Positions 51,097 to 60,580 of a stretch of 64,000 bases of DNA are shown piece by piece. Both the position numbers and the translations under genes were made by a program. The stretch lies in contig JALOAG010000004.1 in NCBI GenBank assembly GCA_023228875.1, forward strand, positions 212,782 through 276,781, written 5' to 3'. The notes below the pieces were generated by a model. It saw nothing but the letters and a program-made list of their open reading frames with translations. It ran no database searches and had not been told where the DNA came from. The stretch is from Bacteroidia bacterium (GTDB lineage Bacteria > Bacteroidota > Bacteroidia > NS11-12g > UBA955). Every line of letters begins with the position of its first letter. The first letter of the stretch is position 1.

Positions 51097-52401
51097 ATGG
51101 TACAACAACATAAAATAGCAGTAATTGGTCTGGGATATGTAGGCTTGCCGCTGGCATTAGAATTTTCAAAAAAATATCCTGTATTAGGATTTGACATTAA
51201 CCAAAAAAGGATAGCTGAGTTAAGCAAGGGCGAAGACCACACAAGGGAAGCTGATTTGGTAGAACTGCATGAGGCGCTTACAAGAGGCAAAGCGATTGGT
51301 CAGACACAAGCAGAATCAACCGGATTAAAATTTTCTGCAAATGAAGAAGAACTTAGCAATAGCAATGTATTCATTGTTACTGTCCCTACACCGATTAATG
51401 AGTTTAAAGCTCCTGATTTAACACCTTTAATCAAGGCATCTGAGATGATAGGCAGACACTTGAAACAAGGCGATATTGTGATTTATGAATCAACTGTATA
51501 TCCGGGGTGTACCGAAGAAGTATGTGTGCCTGCATTAGAAAAAACTTCAAATCTAAAGTTCAATCAAGAATTTTATTGTGGTTACTCTCCAGAGAGGATT
51601 AATCCCGGTGACAAGGTGAATACATTGACAAAAATCAAAAAAGTAACATCAGGTTCAACACCTCAAATTGCAGAGATTGTCAATAACCTATATGCTTCAA
51701 TCATTACAGCCGGAACACATCTGGCACCAAGCATGAAAGTGGCAGAAGCGTCAAAAGCGATTGAGAATGCGCAGAGAGATATCAACATCAGTTTTATGAA
51801 TGAGTTAGCGTTAATTTTTGAGCGTATTGGTATTGATACAACAGATGTGATTGAAGCCGCCTCCACCAAATGGAATTTCTTGAAATATAAACCCGGATTA
51901 GTAGGAGGTCATTGCATTGGTGTAGATCCATATTATTTAGCACACAAAGCAGAAGCAGTTGGCTATCATCCTCAAGTGATACTGTCAGGAAGGCGAGTGA
52001 ATGATATGATGGGCGTCTTTGTAGCCAATCGTGTTATTAAATTGATGATTGAGAAAGGTCATAAAGTAAAAGGGGAGAATGTGTTAATCTTAGGCGTTAC
52101 ATTCAAAGAGAATTGCCCTGATACCCGTAATACCAAAGTAACCGATATTTATCATGAACTTTCACAATTTGGGTTGAATGTTGATATATATGATCCTTGG
52201 GCAGATGCTGATGAAGTCATGCACGAATATAAGATTCAGTTGTTACCTTCTTTGAATGGCAAGCAGTATAATGCTATCATTCTTGCAGTGTCTCACAATG
52301 AATTTTTAGAGATTCAATATGAGAAACTCAAACACCCTGATGCTGTGATTTTTGATACCAAGTCGTTCTTAGACAGGTCGATGGTGGATGAAAGATTATA
52401 A
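51097..52401 (+). CDS. UDP-N-acetylhexosamine 6-dehydrogenase (WbpO/TviB type)
   Basis: 434 residues. NAD-binding GLGYVGLPLALEFSKKYPVLGFD (9-31), the dehydrogenase core VPTPIN and NAQRDINISFMNELALI, and the catalytic Cys in KPGLVGGHCIGVDPYYLAHKAEAVGYHP (about 270). This last segment is characteristic of the TviB/WbpO branch acting on UDP-GalNAc or UDP-GlcNAc rather than on UDP-glucose. It oxidises C6 twice to give UDP-HexNAcA, a sugar for the exported glycan. It is followed by a REP-like element and then the ABC exporter. Confidence 0.88.
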   Translation: MVQQHKIAVIGLGYVGLPLALEFSKKYPVLGFDINQKRIAELSKGEDHTREADLVELHEALTRGKAIGQTQAESTGLKFSANEEELSNSNVFIVTVPTPINEFKAPDLTPLIKASEMIGRHLKQGDIVIYESTVYPGCTEEVCVPALEKTSNLKFNQEFYCGYSPERINPGDKVNTLTKIKKVTSGSTPQIAEIVNNLYASIITAGTHLAPSMKVAEASKAIENAQRDINISFMNELALIFERIGIDTTDVIEAASTKWNFLKYKPGLVGGHCIGVDPYYLAHKAEAVGYHPQVILSGRRVNDMMGVFVANRVIKLMIEKGHKVKGENVLILGVTFKENCPDTRNTKVTDIYHELSQFGLNVDIYDPWADADEVMHEYKIQLLPSLNGKQYNAIILAVSHNEFLEIQYEKLKHPDAVIFDTKSFLDRSMVDERL

Positions 52402-52412
52402 AATCCTAAAAG

Positions 52413-52451
52413 TGTCATACTGAGTGTTTTGCGCAGCAAAACGTATCGAAG
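52413..52451. repeat. Solitary REP-like palindromic element
   Basis: Shows TGTCATACTGAGTG, an inner hairpin TTTTGC-GCA-GCAAAA and CGTATCGAA. The whole is an inverted relative of units in the array at 63.25-64 kb, which share TTCGATACG ... CACTCAGTATGACA. It sits in the only sizeable intergenic gap between the dehydrogenase and the exporter. Confidence 0.7.
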
Positions 52452-52501
52452 CACTACACTTTTTCATTCAAATAAAAACAAGTTAAAAAAGATATAACAC
52501 T

Positions 52502-53335
52502 TTGTTTACAACAGAAATAAAACCCAAAACCAAATGGTATGATATAGACTTCAAAGCCATTTGGCAATACCGCGACCTGCTCATGCTCTTTGTTCGCAGG
52601 GATTTTGTAGCGGTATATAAGCAAACAGTGCTTGGTCCGATATGGTTCTTTGTGCAGCCGATATTGACCACCATTACCTTTACTTTTATCTTTGGTAATT
52701 TTGCCAAGATTTCAACAGACGGAGTGCCTCCTATAATTTTTTATTTGAGTGGACTTACCTTTTGGAATTATTTTGCAAGTTGTCTTACCGGAACAAGCAA
52801 TACCTTTGTATCAAATGCAAGTATTTTCGGTAAAGTATATTTCCCGCGTCTGATAACACCAATTTCTGTAGTAATATCCAATCTCATCAAATTTGGTATC
52901 CAGCTTGTCTTGTTTCTTGTTGTCTTCTTTTATTATTGGTGGCAGGGCAGTATTCAGCCTAATGCAACCATTGCCTTGTTACCCTTATATATACTCATGA
53001 TGGCAGGCTTGGGACTCGGATTTGGTATTTTTATTTCATCTCTCACAACCAAGTACAGAGACTTCACATTTTTAGTAGGTTTTGGTGTGCAGTTGTTGAT
53101 GTATGCCTCGCCAATTATCTATCCATTCAGTATTTTGAGTGAAAAAATGCGGTTTATTTTAAACATGGTAAATCCTATGAGTTCTATTATAGAAGCTATC
53201 AAGTACGGATTTTTGGGCGAAGGGGTGTTTAGCATCCAGAATTTAGCAATCAGTTTTACCTATATGCTGATTCTGTTGTTTGTTGGTATTGTCGCTTTCC
53301 ACAAAGTGGAGAAGAGTTTTATGGATACGGTGTAG
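52502..53335 (+). CDS. wzm: Polysaccharide ABC exporter permease (Wzm type)
   Basis: 277 residues. The start is TTG (52502): an in-frame stop occurs at 52484-52486 and the first ATG is well inside the conserved region. ABC-2 type permease with the amphipathic start IDFKAIWQYRDLLMLFVRRDFVAVYKQTVLGPIWFFVQPILT and about six helices. It pairs with the Wzt ATPase encoded 10 bp downstream to move undecaprenol-linked glycan across the inner membrane. Confidence 0.92.
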   Translation: MFTTEIKPKTKWYDIDFKAIWQYRDLLMLFVRRDFVAVYKQTVLGPIWFFVQPILTTITFTFIFGNFAKISTDGVPPIIFYLSGLTFWNYFASCLTGTSNTFVSNASIFGKVYFPRLITPISVVISNLIKFGIQLVLFLVVFFYYWWQGSIQPNATIALLPLYILMMAGLGLGFGIFISSLTTKYRDFTFLVGFGVQLLMYASPIIYPFSILSEKMRFILNMVNPMSSIIEAIKYGFLGEGVFSIQNLAISFTYMLILLFVGIVAFHKVEKSFMDTV

Positions 53336-53345
53336 AGGAGTAATC

Positions 53346-54596
53346 ATGAGTGATATAGTCATCAAAGCAGAAAATATATCCAAACAGTATCGTTTGGGGC
53401 AGGTGTCGGCAGGGACAATGGCAAATGATTTTAAAAGATGGGCTTATAAAATCAGAGGTAAAGAAGACCCTTTTTTGAAAGTTGGAGAAACCAATGACCG
53501 CTCCACAAAAGGAAGTTCTGATTATGTGTGGGCACTTAGAGATATTAACTTTGAGGTAAAACAGGGGGAGGTATTAGGCATAATCGGAAAGAATGGGGCG
53601 GGAAAGAGTACTTTATTAAAACTTCTTTCAAGAGTAACAACTCCAACAACAGGAAGTATAAAGGTTAGAGGTCGCATGGCTTCCTTGCTTGAAGTAGGCA
53701 CGGGTTTTCACCCTGAATTGACCGGCAGAGAAAATGTGTTTCTGAACGGAGCTATTATGGGAATGAGCAAAGCCGAAATAAAAGCTAAGTTTGATGAGAT
53801 AGTAGATTTTGCAGGAGTGGAAAGGTATATTGATACACCTGTAAAAAGGTATTCTTCTGGTATGCATGTTCGTTTGGGTTTTGCGGTAGCGGCACATTTG
53901 GAACCTGAAATTTTAGTTGTTGACGAAGTGTTAGCAGTAGGAGACGCAGAGTTTCAAAAGAAATGTCTGGGCAAAATGAAATCTGTAAGTGGCGAGGGAA
54001 GAACGGTTTTGTTTGTCAGTCATAATATGGGGGCAATTCAAACACTTTGTACCAAAGCAATTTATTTAAAGAATGGTCTGCTACACAGTTCAGGAGCCAC
54101 AGAAAGAATGATATCAGAATATTTGACCAATGAAGTTACTCTTCGCGGAGAATTGGATTTTAATTTGAAAGAGGCTCTCCCTGTTCAGATGATTCGGGTT
54201 AGAATGTTAGATGAAAGCAATTCTCCAAATTCGCAGTTTAAATGCGGTGAAAAATTTAGAGTTGAGGTTCTGATTGAGTCTAGGGAAAATGCAGGAAACG
54301 TTGTATTAGGCATTGGAATTGCCGATAGTATGGATTTGAATATATACTCTGATAAGTCAGAATCTTTCAGTATTGGAAATAAGACACAAAGATTGGCATA
54401 TACAAACAAGGACACTATATTAGCTCCCGGTAAATATGCCTTAACATTGAATCTGTTTTTTAATGGTAAATCTGTTGACTATAAGGAGAAGGTACTAACC
54501 TTTGAAGTTTCAGAAATAACAACAAACGGAATCATTTATAACTTGAAAACGGGAGAAGGTGCAGTGGTAACTCATGGGAACTTTAATGTAGTATAA
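53346..54596 (+). CDS. wzt: Polysaccharide ABC exporter ATPase with C-terminal glycan-binding domain (Wzt type)
   Basis: 416 residues from the ATG at 53346; a TTG at 53280 lies inside wzm. Walker A GKNGAGKST (81-89), signature YSSGMHVRLGFAVAAHL, Walker B ILVVDEVLAVGD. After the ATPase comes a beta-sandwich Wzt C-terminal domain (about 250-416; MLDESNSPNSQFKCGEKFRVEVLIESRENAGNVVLGIGI). Wzt proteins with this domain recognise a modified non-reducing chain end, so a specific terminal modification is expected. It ends immediately before the carbamoyltransferase gene. Confidence 0.92.
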   Translation: MSDIVIKAENISKQYRLGQVSAGTMANDFKRWAYKIRGKEDPFLKVGETNDRSTKGSSDYVWALRDINFEVKQGEVLGIIGKNGAGKSTLLKLLSRVTTPTTGSIKVRGRMASLLEVGTGFHPELTGRENVFLNGAIMGMSKAEIKAKFDEIVDFAGVERYIDTPVKRYSSGMHVRLGFAVAAHLEPEILVVDEVLAVGDAEFQKKCLGKMKSVSGEGRTVLFVSHNMGAIQTLCTKAIYLKNGLLHSSGATERMISEYLTNEVTLRGELDFNLKEALPVQMIRVRMLDESNSPNSQFKCGEKFRVEVLIESRENAGNVVLGIGIADSMDLNIYSDKSESFSIGNKTQRLAYTNKDTILAPGKYALTLNLFFNGKSVDYKEKVLTFEVSEITTNGIIYNLKTGEGAVVTHGNFNVV

Positions 54597-56450
54597 ATGG
54601 AAATTTACTTAGGAATAAATTTTGACAGCCACGATACAGCTGTTTTTGCTTTAGATAGTGAGAATAAGACCCCTTTTGCTATCTCTATGGAGAGGCTTAC
54701 CAGGTTTAAGCATGATACCTTGTTTCCCGTACTTTGTTTAGAGAAGTATATCCAATATAGGGAAATAGATGTAAACAAAGTTAAGAAAGTATATTGTGGC
54801 AATTCAAAACTTGGACAAAAGTCTCAGCGATACAGACTTAATCATTATGAATTTGAGATGTTTAAACGAGAGTTTTTGGGTGAGCCTTACTTGAAGGGGT
54901 ATCTGAATAAACTTGGAGAATTTAACAAACAGAGTCGTTTTAGAAGAGAGATGAGTTTGTTCTTTAAGGGGAAGTTGAGACAGTACAACAATTTTGAAAA
55001 ATCCGGTGAGACCCAGTTTCAATATCATATTCTGAAAGAGTTATTAAATAAAAAATTTCCGCAAGCAGAGATAGAACTGAGTTATTTTGACCATGAAGAA
55101 TGTCATGCTGTTTCAAGTTATGTTACATCTCCTTTTGAAGATAATGTGTTGCTTATAACCATGGATGGGCATGGAGACCACAATCATTTTTCAAAAGCGT
55201 TTTTATTAAAAGACGGAAAATATACATTATTATCACAATCAACATCACCAGACCGTTTCCTTTACTATACAGGGAAATACTCTACATTTTGGGAGGAGTG
55301 CTCTATTGGGGGAATGTACACGTATTTTACAAAGATGTTAGGCTTTACTCCTCACGCAGATGAAGGGAAGGTTGAGGCTTTGGCAGCATACGGAAATCAT
55401 CAGAACGAAGTGTATAAAAAGATTTGGAAGTGTTTTTCTGTTCAAAAGAATGCCAATGGGTATCCACATATTCTGGTAAATAAGGAAGAAGCAGAAATGT
55501 TGTTTTCTTTAGATGAGTTTAAATCCATGCTGATTCAATTTAAAAAAGAGGATTTGTGCGCTGCTATTCAAAAGTTCCTAGAAGAAATAATGTTGCAATA
55601 TATTTCAGGTTTGATTGAAGTTTCCAAGGCAACAAAGTTATGTTTGAGTGGAGGGGTATTTGCCAATGTCATACTGAATCTGAGGATTTTTAGCGAACTA
55701 ACCTCTGATATTTATATTATACCCGCCATGGCAGATGACGGAAGTGCAGAGGGGGCTTGTTATATGGCATATCTCGCATCAGGGAAAACCATGACAGATT
55801 TGAATTGGATGAAGTCCAACATTATGCCTTATTGGGGAACGTCCTATTCTAAGGAACAAGTTGAAACAACATTAAAGAAGTATGTAAATGAAATAACCTT
55901 TGAGGTATATAGTCCGGAATGGCCCGAAAATGCGGCAAGGTTAGTGTCGGAAGGGAAGATTGGTGCATTGTTTCATGGGAGAATGGAATGGGGTCCCAGA
56001 GCTTTGGGTAACAGAAGCATTATTGCGGATTGCAGATTTAAAGATGTTACAGAAAAAATTAATAAGTCCATTAAAAACAGACCTTTGTTTCAGCCATTCT
56101 GTCCTTCTATTTTAGAAGAAGAAAGAGAGCGTTTGTTTCAAAGTTCTTATTCTAATAAACACATGACTGCTGCCTTTTATTTGAAAGAAGAATTTAGGGA
56201 TAAAATACCTGCTTCCGCACACATAGACGGAACAGCCAGGGCGCAGTTTGTATCAGAAAAAGAAAACCCAATGTTTTACAGGTATTTGAAAGAGATGAAA
56301 AACCTTACAGGCTTTGGAGTCAGTATCAATACTTCTTTCAACAAACACGGACGTACAATTGTGGAAACACCGGAAGATGCTGTCAGGGATTTTTTAGACA
56401 CAAACTTGGACTTTATGTACGTGGAAGGATTTTTGGTAAAAAGGAAATGA
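54597..56450 (+). CDS. NodU/CmcH-family O-carbamoyltransferase
   Basis: 617 residues. Two-domain family: N-terminal YLGINFDSHDTAVFALDSENK and DHEECHAVSSYVTSPFEDNVLLITMDGHGDHNHF with the HxxxH and DGxGD ligands, GGVFANVILNLRI, then the C-terminal carbamoyl-transfer domain with GRMEWGPRALGNRSIIADCR. It transfers a carbamoyl group from carbamoyl phosphate to a sugar hydroxyl. It starts on the base after the wzt stop and is followed by a gene overlapping by four bases. Confidence 0.92.
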   Translation: MEIYLGINFDSHDTAVFALDSENKTPFAISMERLTRFKHDTLFPVLCLEKYIQYREIDVNKVKKVYCGNSKLGQKSQRYRLNHYEFEMFKREFLGEPYLKGYLNKLGEFNKQSRFRREMSLFFKGKLRQYNNFEKSGETQFQYHILKELLNKKFPQAEIELSYFDHEECHAVSSYVTSPFEDNVLLITMDGHGDHNHFSKAFLLKDGKYTLLSQSTSPDRFLYYTGKYSTFWEECSIGGMYTYFTKMLGFTPHADEGKVEALAAYGNHQNEVYKKIWKCFSVQKNANGYPHILVNKEEAEMLFSLDEFKSMLIQFKKEDLCAAIQKFLEEIMLQYISGLIEVSKATKLCLSGGVFANVILNLRIFSELTSDIYIIPAMADDGSAEGACYMAYLASGKTMTDLNWMKSNIMPYWGTSYSKEQVETTLKKYVNEITFEVYSPEWPENAARLVSEGKIGALFHGRMEWGPRALGNRSIIADCRFKDVTEKINKSIKNRPLFQPFCPSILEEERERLFQSSYSNKHMTAAFYLKEEFRDKIPASAHIDGTARAQFVSEKENPMFYRYLKEMKNLTGFGVSINTSFNKHGRTIVETPEDAVRDFLDTNLDFMYVEGFLVKRK

Positions 56451-56848
56451 AAGAGCCACAAATAATAAACTTTAGAAAAATAGGAAAACCGACAGAAGGC
56501 TACATTTCTGTTGCGGAATTGCAGCAGCAAATACCCTTTGAACTCAAACGTGTTTTTTGGACATACTTCACTCCCGAAGAAGTTGTACGAGGTCGTCATG
56601 CTCATTATGAAACGGAAATGGTACTCATAGCAGTAGCCGGCAGAATTGTAGTGAATACCGAAATGCCTGATGGCTCAATGAATGTTTTTGTATTGGACAA
56701 ACCTGATATGGGAGTATATATGCCAAAGCTCTGTTGGCATACTATGCAGTATTCTCACAATGCGGTGCAGTTGGTACTTGCTTCCAGTTTATACAACGAA
56801 GCGGATTATGTAAGAAGTTATAGGGACTTTAAAGAGCTATCCAAATGA
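56447..56848 (+). CDS. FdtA/QdtA-type dTDP-sugar 3,4-ketoisomerase (cupin)
   Basis: 133 residues, small cupin. Motifs: INFRKIGKPTEGYISVAELQQQIPFELKRVFWTYFTPEEVVRGRHAHYETEMVLIAVAGRI, where the GRHAH histidines are the catalytic/cupin pair of FdtA-like isomerases. It converts dTDP-6-deoxy-4-keto-glucose to the 3-keto form. ATGA overlaps with both neighbours. The direct donors RmlA/RmlB are not in this window. Confidence 0.88.
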   Translation: MKEPQIINFRKIGKPTEGYISVAELQQQIPFELKRVFWTYFTPEEVVRGRHAHYETEMVLIAVAGRIVVNTEMPDGSMNVFVLDKPDMGVYMPKLCWHTMQYSHNAVQLVLASSLYNEADYVRSYRDFKELSK

Positions 56849-57612
56849 AATTTAACAATCGAAATGTGTACATTAGTCCAAAGGCGGTGATTGGGCAGAA
56901 CGTGAAAATAGGGGATAACACGTCTATATATGATAACGTGATTATCGAAGATAATGTAACAGTTTGCAATGACTGTATCATTGGAGAGCCTTTAGGAAGT
57001 TATTATGATAACCTTAATGGTTATAACAATTCTCAAACAACTATAGGAGAGAATTCACTTATAAGAAGTCATACTATTATCTATGCAGGCGTATTCTTAG
57101 GAAATTCTTTTTCTTGTGGACATAGGGTAACAATCAGAGAAAACACAGTTTTTGGAAACAATTGTCGTGTTGGCACTTTGTCAGATATTCAAGGATATAG
57201 TAAATTTGGAAACTATTGTTGGCTGCATTCAAATGTTCATATTGGTCAAAAATCGACAATTGGTAATTTTGTATTTATTTATCCTTATGTCATTTTTACA
57301 AATGACCCGACACCTCCATCTAATATATGTATTGGACCAACTGTTGATGATTACTCACAAATAGCTGTAGGCTCGATTTTACTGCCTGGAGTGAAAGTTG
57401 GTAAAAACTGCTTAATCGGTGCGGGAACTGTTGTTGGTAAGGATGTTGATGATTTTCAATTAATGCTTGGTAATCCAGGGAAGGTTATAAAAGATGTGAG
57501 AGAGATTAAATCAAGAGAAAAGAATGCTTCTCATTACCCATGGACTTATCATTTTGAAAGAGGAATGCCTTGGGAAGGAGTTGGCTACGATAAATGGATA
57601 GACAGTCAATGA
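56845..57612 (+). CDS. Left-handed beta-helix acyltransferase (FdtC/QdtC type)
   Basis: 255 residues of hexapeptide repeats (PKAVIGQNVKIGDNTSIYDNVIIEDNVTV ... GAGTVVGKDVDDFQLMLGNPGKVIKDV), ending in a short helical tail. Placed between the FdtA- and FdtB-type genes, it is expected to acylate, usually acetylate, the 3-amino group of the dideoxysugar. It overlaps the previous and next gene by four bases each. Confidence 0.85.
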   Translation: MKFNNRNVYISPKAVIGQNVKIGDNTSIYDNVIIEDNVTVCNDCIIGEPLGSYYDNLNGYNNSQTTIGENSLIRSHTIIYAGVFLGNSFSCGHRVTIRENTVFGNNCRVGTLSDIQGYSKFGNYCWLHSNVHIGQKSTIGNFVFIYPYVIFTNDPTPPSNICIGPTVDDYSQIAVGSILLPGVKVGKNCLIGAGTVVGKDVDDFQLMLGNPGKVIKDVREIKSREKNASHYPWTYHFERGMPWEGVGYDKWIDSQ

Positions 57613-58712
57613 AGATTCCCTATTTAAATTTAAAAGATATAAACCTGCGCCATCAGGAGGTGTTGAAAAACACCTTTAATGAGGTATTAGATAGCGGTTG
57701 GTATATATTAGGGAAATCAGTAGAGAGTTTTGAGCGGGAATATGCAGACTTTTCAGAAACCAAATACTGTACAGGCGTTGCCAACGGCTTAGATGCTCTG
57801 ATTCTTTCTCTGAAAGCCTTGGAAGTTGGACAGGGAGATGAAGTTCTTGTACCTTCTAACACGTATATTGCCTCATGGTTGGCTGTTTCTTATGTGGGTG
57901 CAATTCCAATTCCTGTTGAACCCCGATTGGATACCTGTAACATCAACCCCGATTTAATAGAAGAAAAAATTACTTCTAAAACTAAAGTTATTATGCCTGT
58001 GAACCTGTATGGTCAGGCAGCAGAATTGGAGGCGATATGCGCTGTTGCCCAAAAGTACGGCTTATTTGTTTTGGAAGATAATGCACAAGCGCAAGGAGCA
58101 AGCTATAAAGGTAAACTTTGCGGAGCGTGGGGAGATATAAATGCAACAAGTTTCTATCCCGGAAAGAATTTAGGTGCTTTGGGTGATGGAGGAGCCGTTA
58201 CAACCAATACTGAAGCGTTGGATAGAAAAATCAGGGTATTGCGAAACTACGGTTCACAGAAGAAGTATTACAACGAAATCAAGGGAGTTAATTCCAGACT
58301 TGATGAGTTGCAGGCTGCGTTTTTGAGTGAAAAATTAAAGTTTTTGCAACAGGATAATACAGAGCGCAACAAATTGGCGGATATTTATAACCAAGAGTTA
58401 GCAACAGTTGGTGATTTGGTTTTGCCTCAATTGGCAGAAGGTGCGACCTCTGTATATCATATTTATCAAATAAGAACCAAACAAAGAAACGAGTTACAGA
58501 ATTACCTGACACAGCAGGGAATAGGAACTGTTATCCACTACCCTGTTCCCCCTCATTTACAACAAGCCTATCAGGAGTTAGGATATAGGAAAGGAGATTT
58601 CCCGATAGCTGAGGAAATAGCGGAAACCTGTCTTAGCATTCCTTTATTTCCGGGATTATTGGAAGATGAGCAAGCATATATTGTACAAACAATAAAGAAG
58701 TTTTTTCGGTGA
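57609..58712 (+). CDS. DegT/DnrJ/EryC1/StrS aminotransferase (FdtB/QdtB type)
   Basis: 367 residues from the ATG at 57609 (ATGA with the previous stop). PLP sugar aminotransferase: VANGLDALILSLKALEVGQGDEVLVPSNTYIASWLAVSYVGA, DNAQAQGASYKG, and the PLP lysine in TSFYPGKNLGALGDGG (about 183). It aminates the 3-keto sugar. With the adjacent isomerase and acyltransferase it forms a complete 3-acylamino-3,6-dideoxyhexose module (Fuc3NAc or Qui3NAc; the stereochemistry is not readable). Confidence 0.9.
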   Translation: MKIPYLNLKDINLRHQEVLKNTFNEVLDSGWYILGKSVESFEREYADFSETKYCTGVANGLDALILSLKALEVGQGDEVLVPSNTYIASWLAVSYVGAIPIPVEPRLDTCNINPDLIEEKITSKTKVIMPVNLYGQAAELEAICAVAQKYGLFVLEDNAQAQGASYKGKLCGAWGDINATSFYPGKNLGALGDGGAVTTNTEALDRKIRVLRNYGSQKKYYNEIKGVNSRLDELQAAFLSEKLKFLQQDNTERNKLADIYNQELATVGDLVLPQLAEGATSVYHIYQIRTKQRNELQNYLTQQGIGTVIHYPVPPHLQQAYQELGYRKGDFPIAEEIAETCLSIPLFPGLLEDEQAYIVQTIKKFFR

Positions 58713-60580
58713 ACCAATCTTTGCCTTTAGTTTCTTTCATTGCTGCTTGCTATAATCATGAGGGGTATGTCATTGAAACCTTAGAATCCATAATTCAGCA
58801 GGAAACCAAGGTTCCTTTTGAGATTATAATAACAGATGATTTTTCCAAGGATAACTCTGTTGATATCATTAATCAGTGGATAAAAGAGAATGAACATAAG
58901 GTTAGGATAACCATATTGTTTAATGAACAGAATTTAGGACTCTGCAAAACCCTTAATAAAGCTGTTTCCTTAGCAAGCGGGCAGTGGATAAAACCCATCT
59001 CGTGCGATGATATTTTAGAAAAAAACTATCTGAAAACTATCTGGGAATATGTTCAAAATCATGCAACCGTATCCTTGGTATGTACAGATATGTCCCATAT
59101 TGATTCGGCAGGGAAACATATCAGAAATTCAAACTGGGAATATAACTGCACAGATATAAACCATTCTGTGGTTAATGATTTTAAGCACTTATTGAATGCT
59201 CAGTTTTTAAATGCTCCCACACTTTTCTATAAAAAAGAGGTTTGGGAGAAAACAGGAGGGTATGATGAGAGCCTGATATTTGAAGACTGGGATTTTTTAT
59301 TAAGGGCTAAGAAGTCCTTTGAATTTGGGTTTATTAAGAAATCGTTGGTTCGGTACAGAATGCATGAGAAAAATATGCATCTGAATTTTGAAACGGATAC
59401 AAGATATGTGCAGGACTCAATATCAGTTCTTAAAAAACATATTGCAGAAGAAGAAAACAAACAAATCATTAGGGAAAAAGTAGCAGAAGAAATCACAAAA
59501 CTCCTCTTGATAAATGAGGAGGAGGGAATTAAAATATGGGAAGCGGAATATGAGTGGATGAGAATGGGAAAGGGAGGAAATCAGCCTCTTGTTTCGGTTT
59601 TAATGTGTGCGTATAATGCAGAAAAGTATATACAGAATGCTCTGAAATCAGTTTTGCTTCAAACATACCCGGCTATAGAAATTGTTGTTGTAAATGATGG
59701 TTCAGCAGACAGAACAGAAGCAAAAATACAGGAGTTAATAAAAGAACATTCCAATATTAAACTCATAAACCAAGAAAATAAAGGAATTGCTTCTGCGGCA
59801 AACAGGGGGCTGGGAGAATGTGTTGGAAAATATATTGCCAGAATGGATGCTGATGATATTTGTGTTCCAAACAGAATAGAAAAGGAAGTATTGTTTTTGG
59901 AAGAGAACTCTTCCTTTGCGGCTGTTTCTTCTTGGTTGACCTGTTTTTATCCCGACAGGTCTTTGCCTAAGACTTTCAAATTCAAGCAAAAGTCCGAAGA
60001 CCTCAAGGCTATTTTACTGTTTGACAACCCGGTACCTCATGCTCCGGCTCTTCTTAAGGCAGATGTTTTGAAAGCAATAAAGTATGATACGGACTTTCAG
60101 GTTGCAGAAGATTATAACATGTGGTTTTCGCTTCTCAAACAGGGATATAGAGTGCATATTTTGCAGGTACCACTTTACTTGTATCGGATACATGGTGCAA
60201 ACATCACTCAGAAAAAGATTAAACATGCTGAAAGAGTAAGATTAAAAGGTTTGAAAGAAATTGGGATAATTCCTACTCAGGAAGAGATGGTTTTACATGA
60301 GAAATTTGCAGTACCCTCAAATGATACGATAGAAAAGAAAGAGCTTTTTTTATTGCATAACTGGTTTTGTAAAATATTATATGGCAATGAAAGCCACTTA
60401 TTTTTTCCTGAAGCAGAATTAAGAAAGCAACTGGAGCAGAGGTGGATGCACTGGTATTATCAAAACAGAAAATATCATGGAATATCTTCTCTTTTAAGGT
60501 TTTTTAATTCACCTTTTCACCGCCAAGGAAGGTATCAATTAGTAAAGGATGCTATTAAAGGAACACTTCTGTATGTCTAA
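58709..60580 (+). CDS. Bifunctional family 2 glycosyltransferase (two GT-A domains)
   Basis: 623 residues starting at GTG (GTGA overlap). The first GT2 domain (about 3-270) has SFIAACYNHEGYVIETLESIIQQ, TDDFSKDNS and KPISCDDIL. The second (about 290-560) has SVLMCAYNAEKYIQNALKSVLLQTYPAIEIVVVNDGSADRTE and ARMDADDI. Both keep the metal-binding DxD-like acidic motifs. Two transferases in one chain suggest that two sequential sugar additions are made by one polypeptide; the donors are unknown. Confidence 0.88.
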   Translation: MNQSLPLVSFIAACYNHEGYVIETLESIIQQETKVPFEIIITDDFSKDNSVDIINQWIKENEHKVRITILFNEQNLGLCKTLNKAVSLASGQWIKPISCDDILEKNYLKTIWEYVQNHATVSLVCTDMSHIDSAGKHIRNSNWEYNCTDINHSVVNDFKHLLNAQFLNAPTLFYKKEVWEKTGGYDESLIFEDWDFLLRAKKSFEFGFIKKSLVRYRMHEKNMHLNFETDTRYVQDSISVLKKHIAEEENKQIIREKVAEEITKLLLINEEEGIKIWEAEYEWMRMGKGGNQPLVSVLMCAYNAEKYIQNALKSVLLQTYPAIEIVVVNDGSADRTEAKIQELIKEHSNIKLINQENKGIASAANRGLGECVGKYIARMDADDICVPNRIEKEVLFLEENSSFAAVSSWLTCFYPDRSLPKTFKFKQKSEDLKAILLFDNPVPHAPALLKADVLKAIKYDTDFQVAEDYNMWFSLLKQGYRVHILQVPLYLYRIHGANITQKKIKHAERVRLKGLKEIGIIPTQEEMVLHEKFAVPSNDTIEKKELFLLHNWFCKILYGNESHLFFPEAELRKQLEQRWMHWYYQNRKYHGISSLLRFFNSPFHRQGRYQLVKDAIKGTLLYV

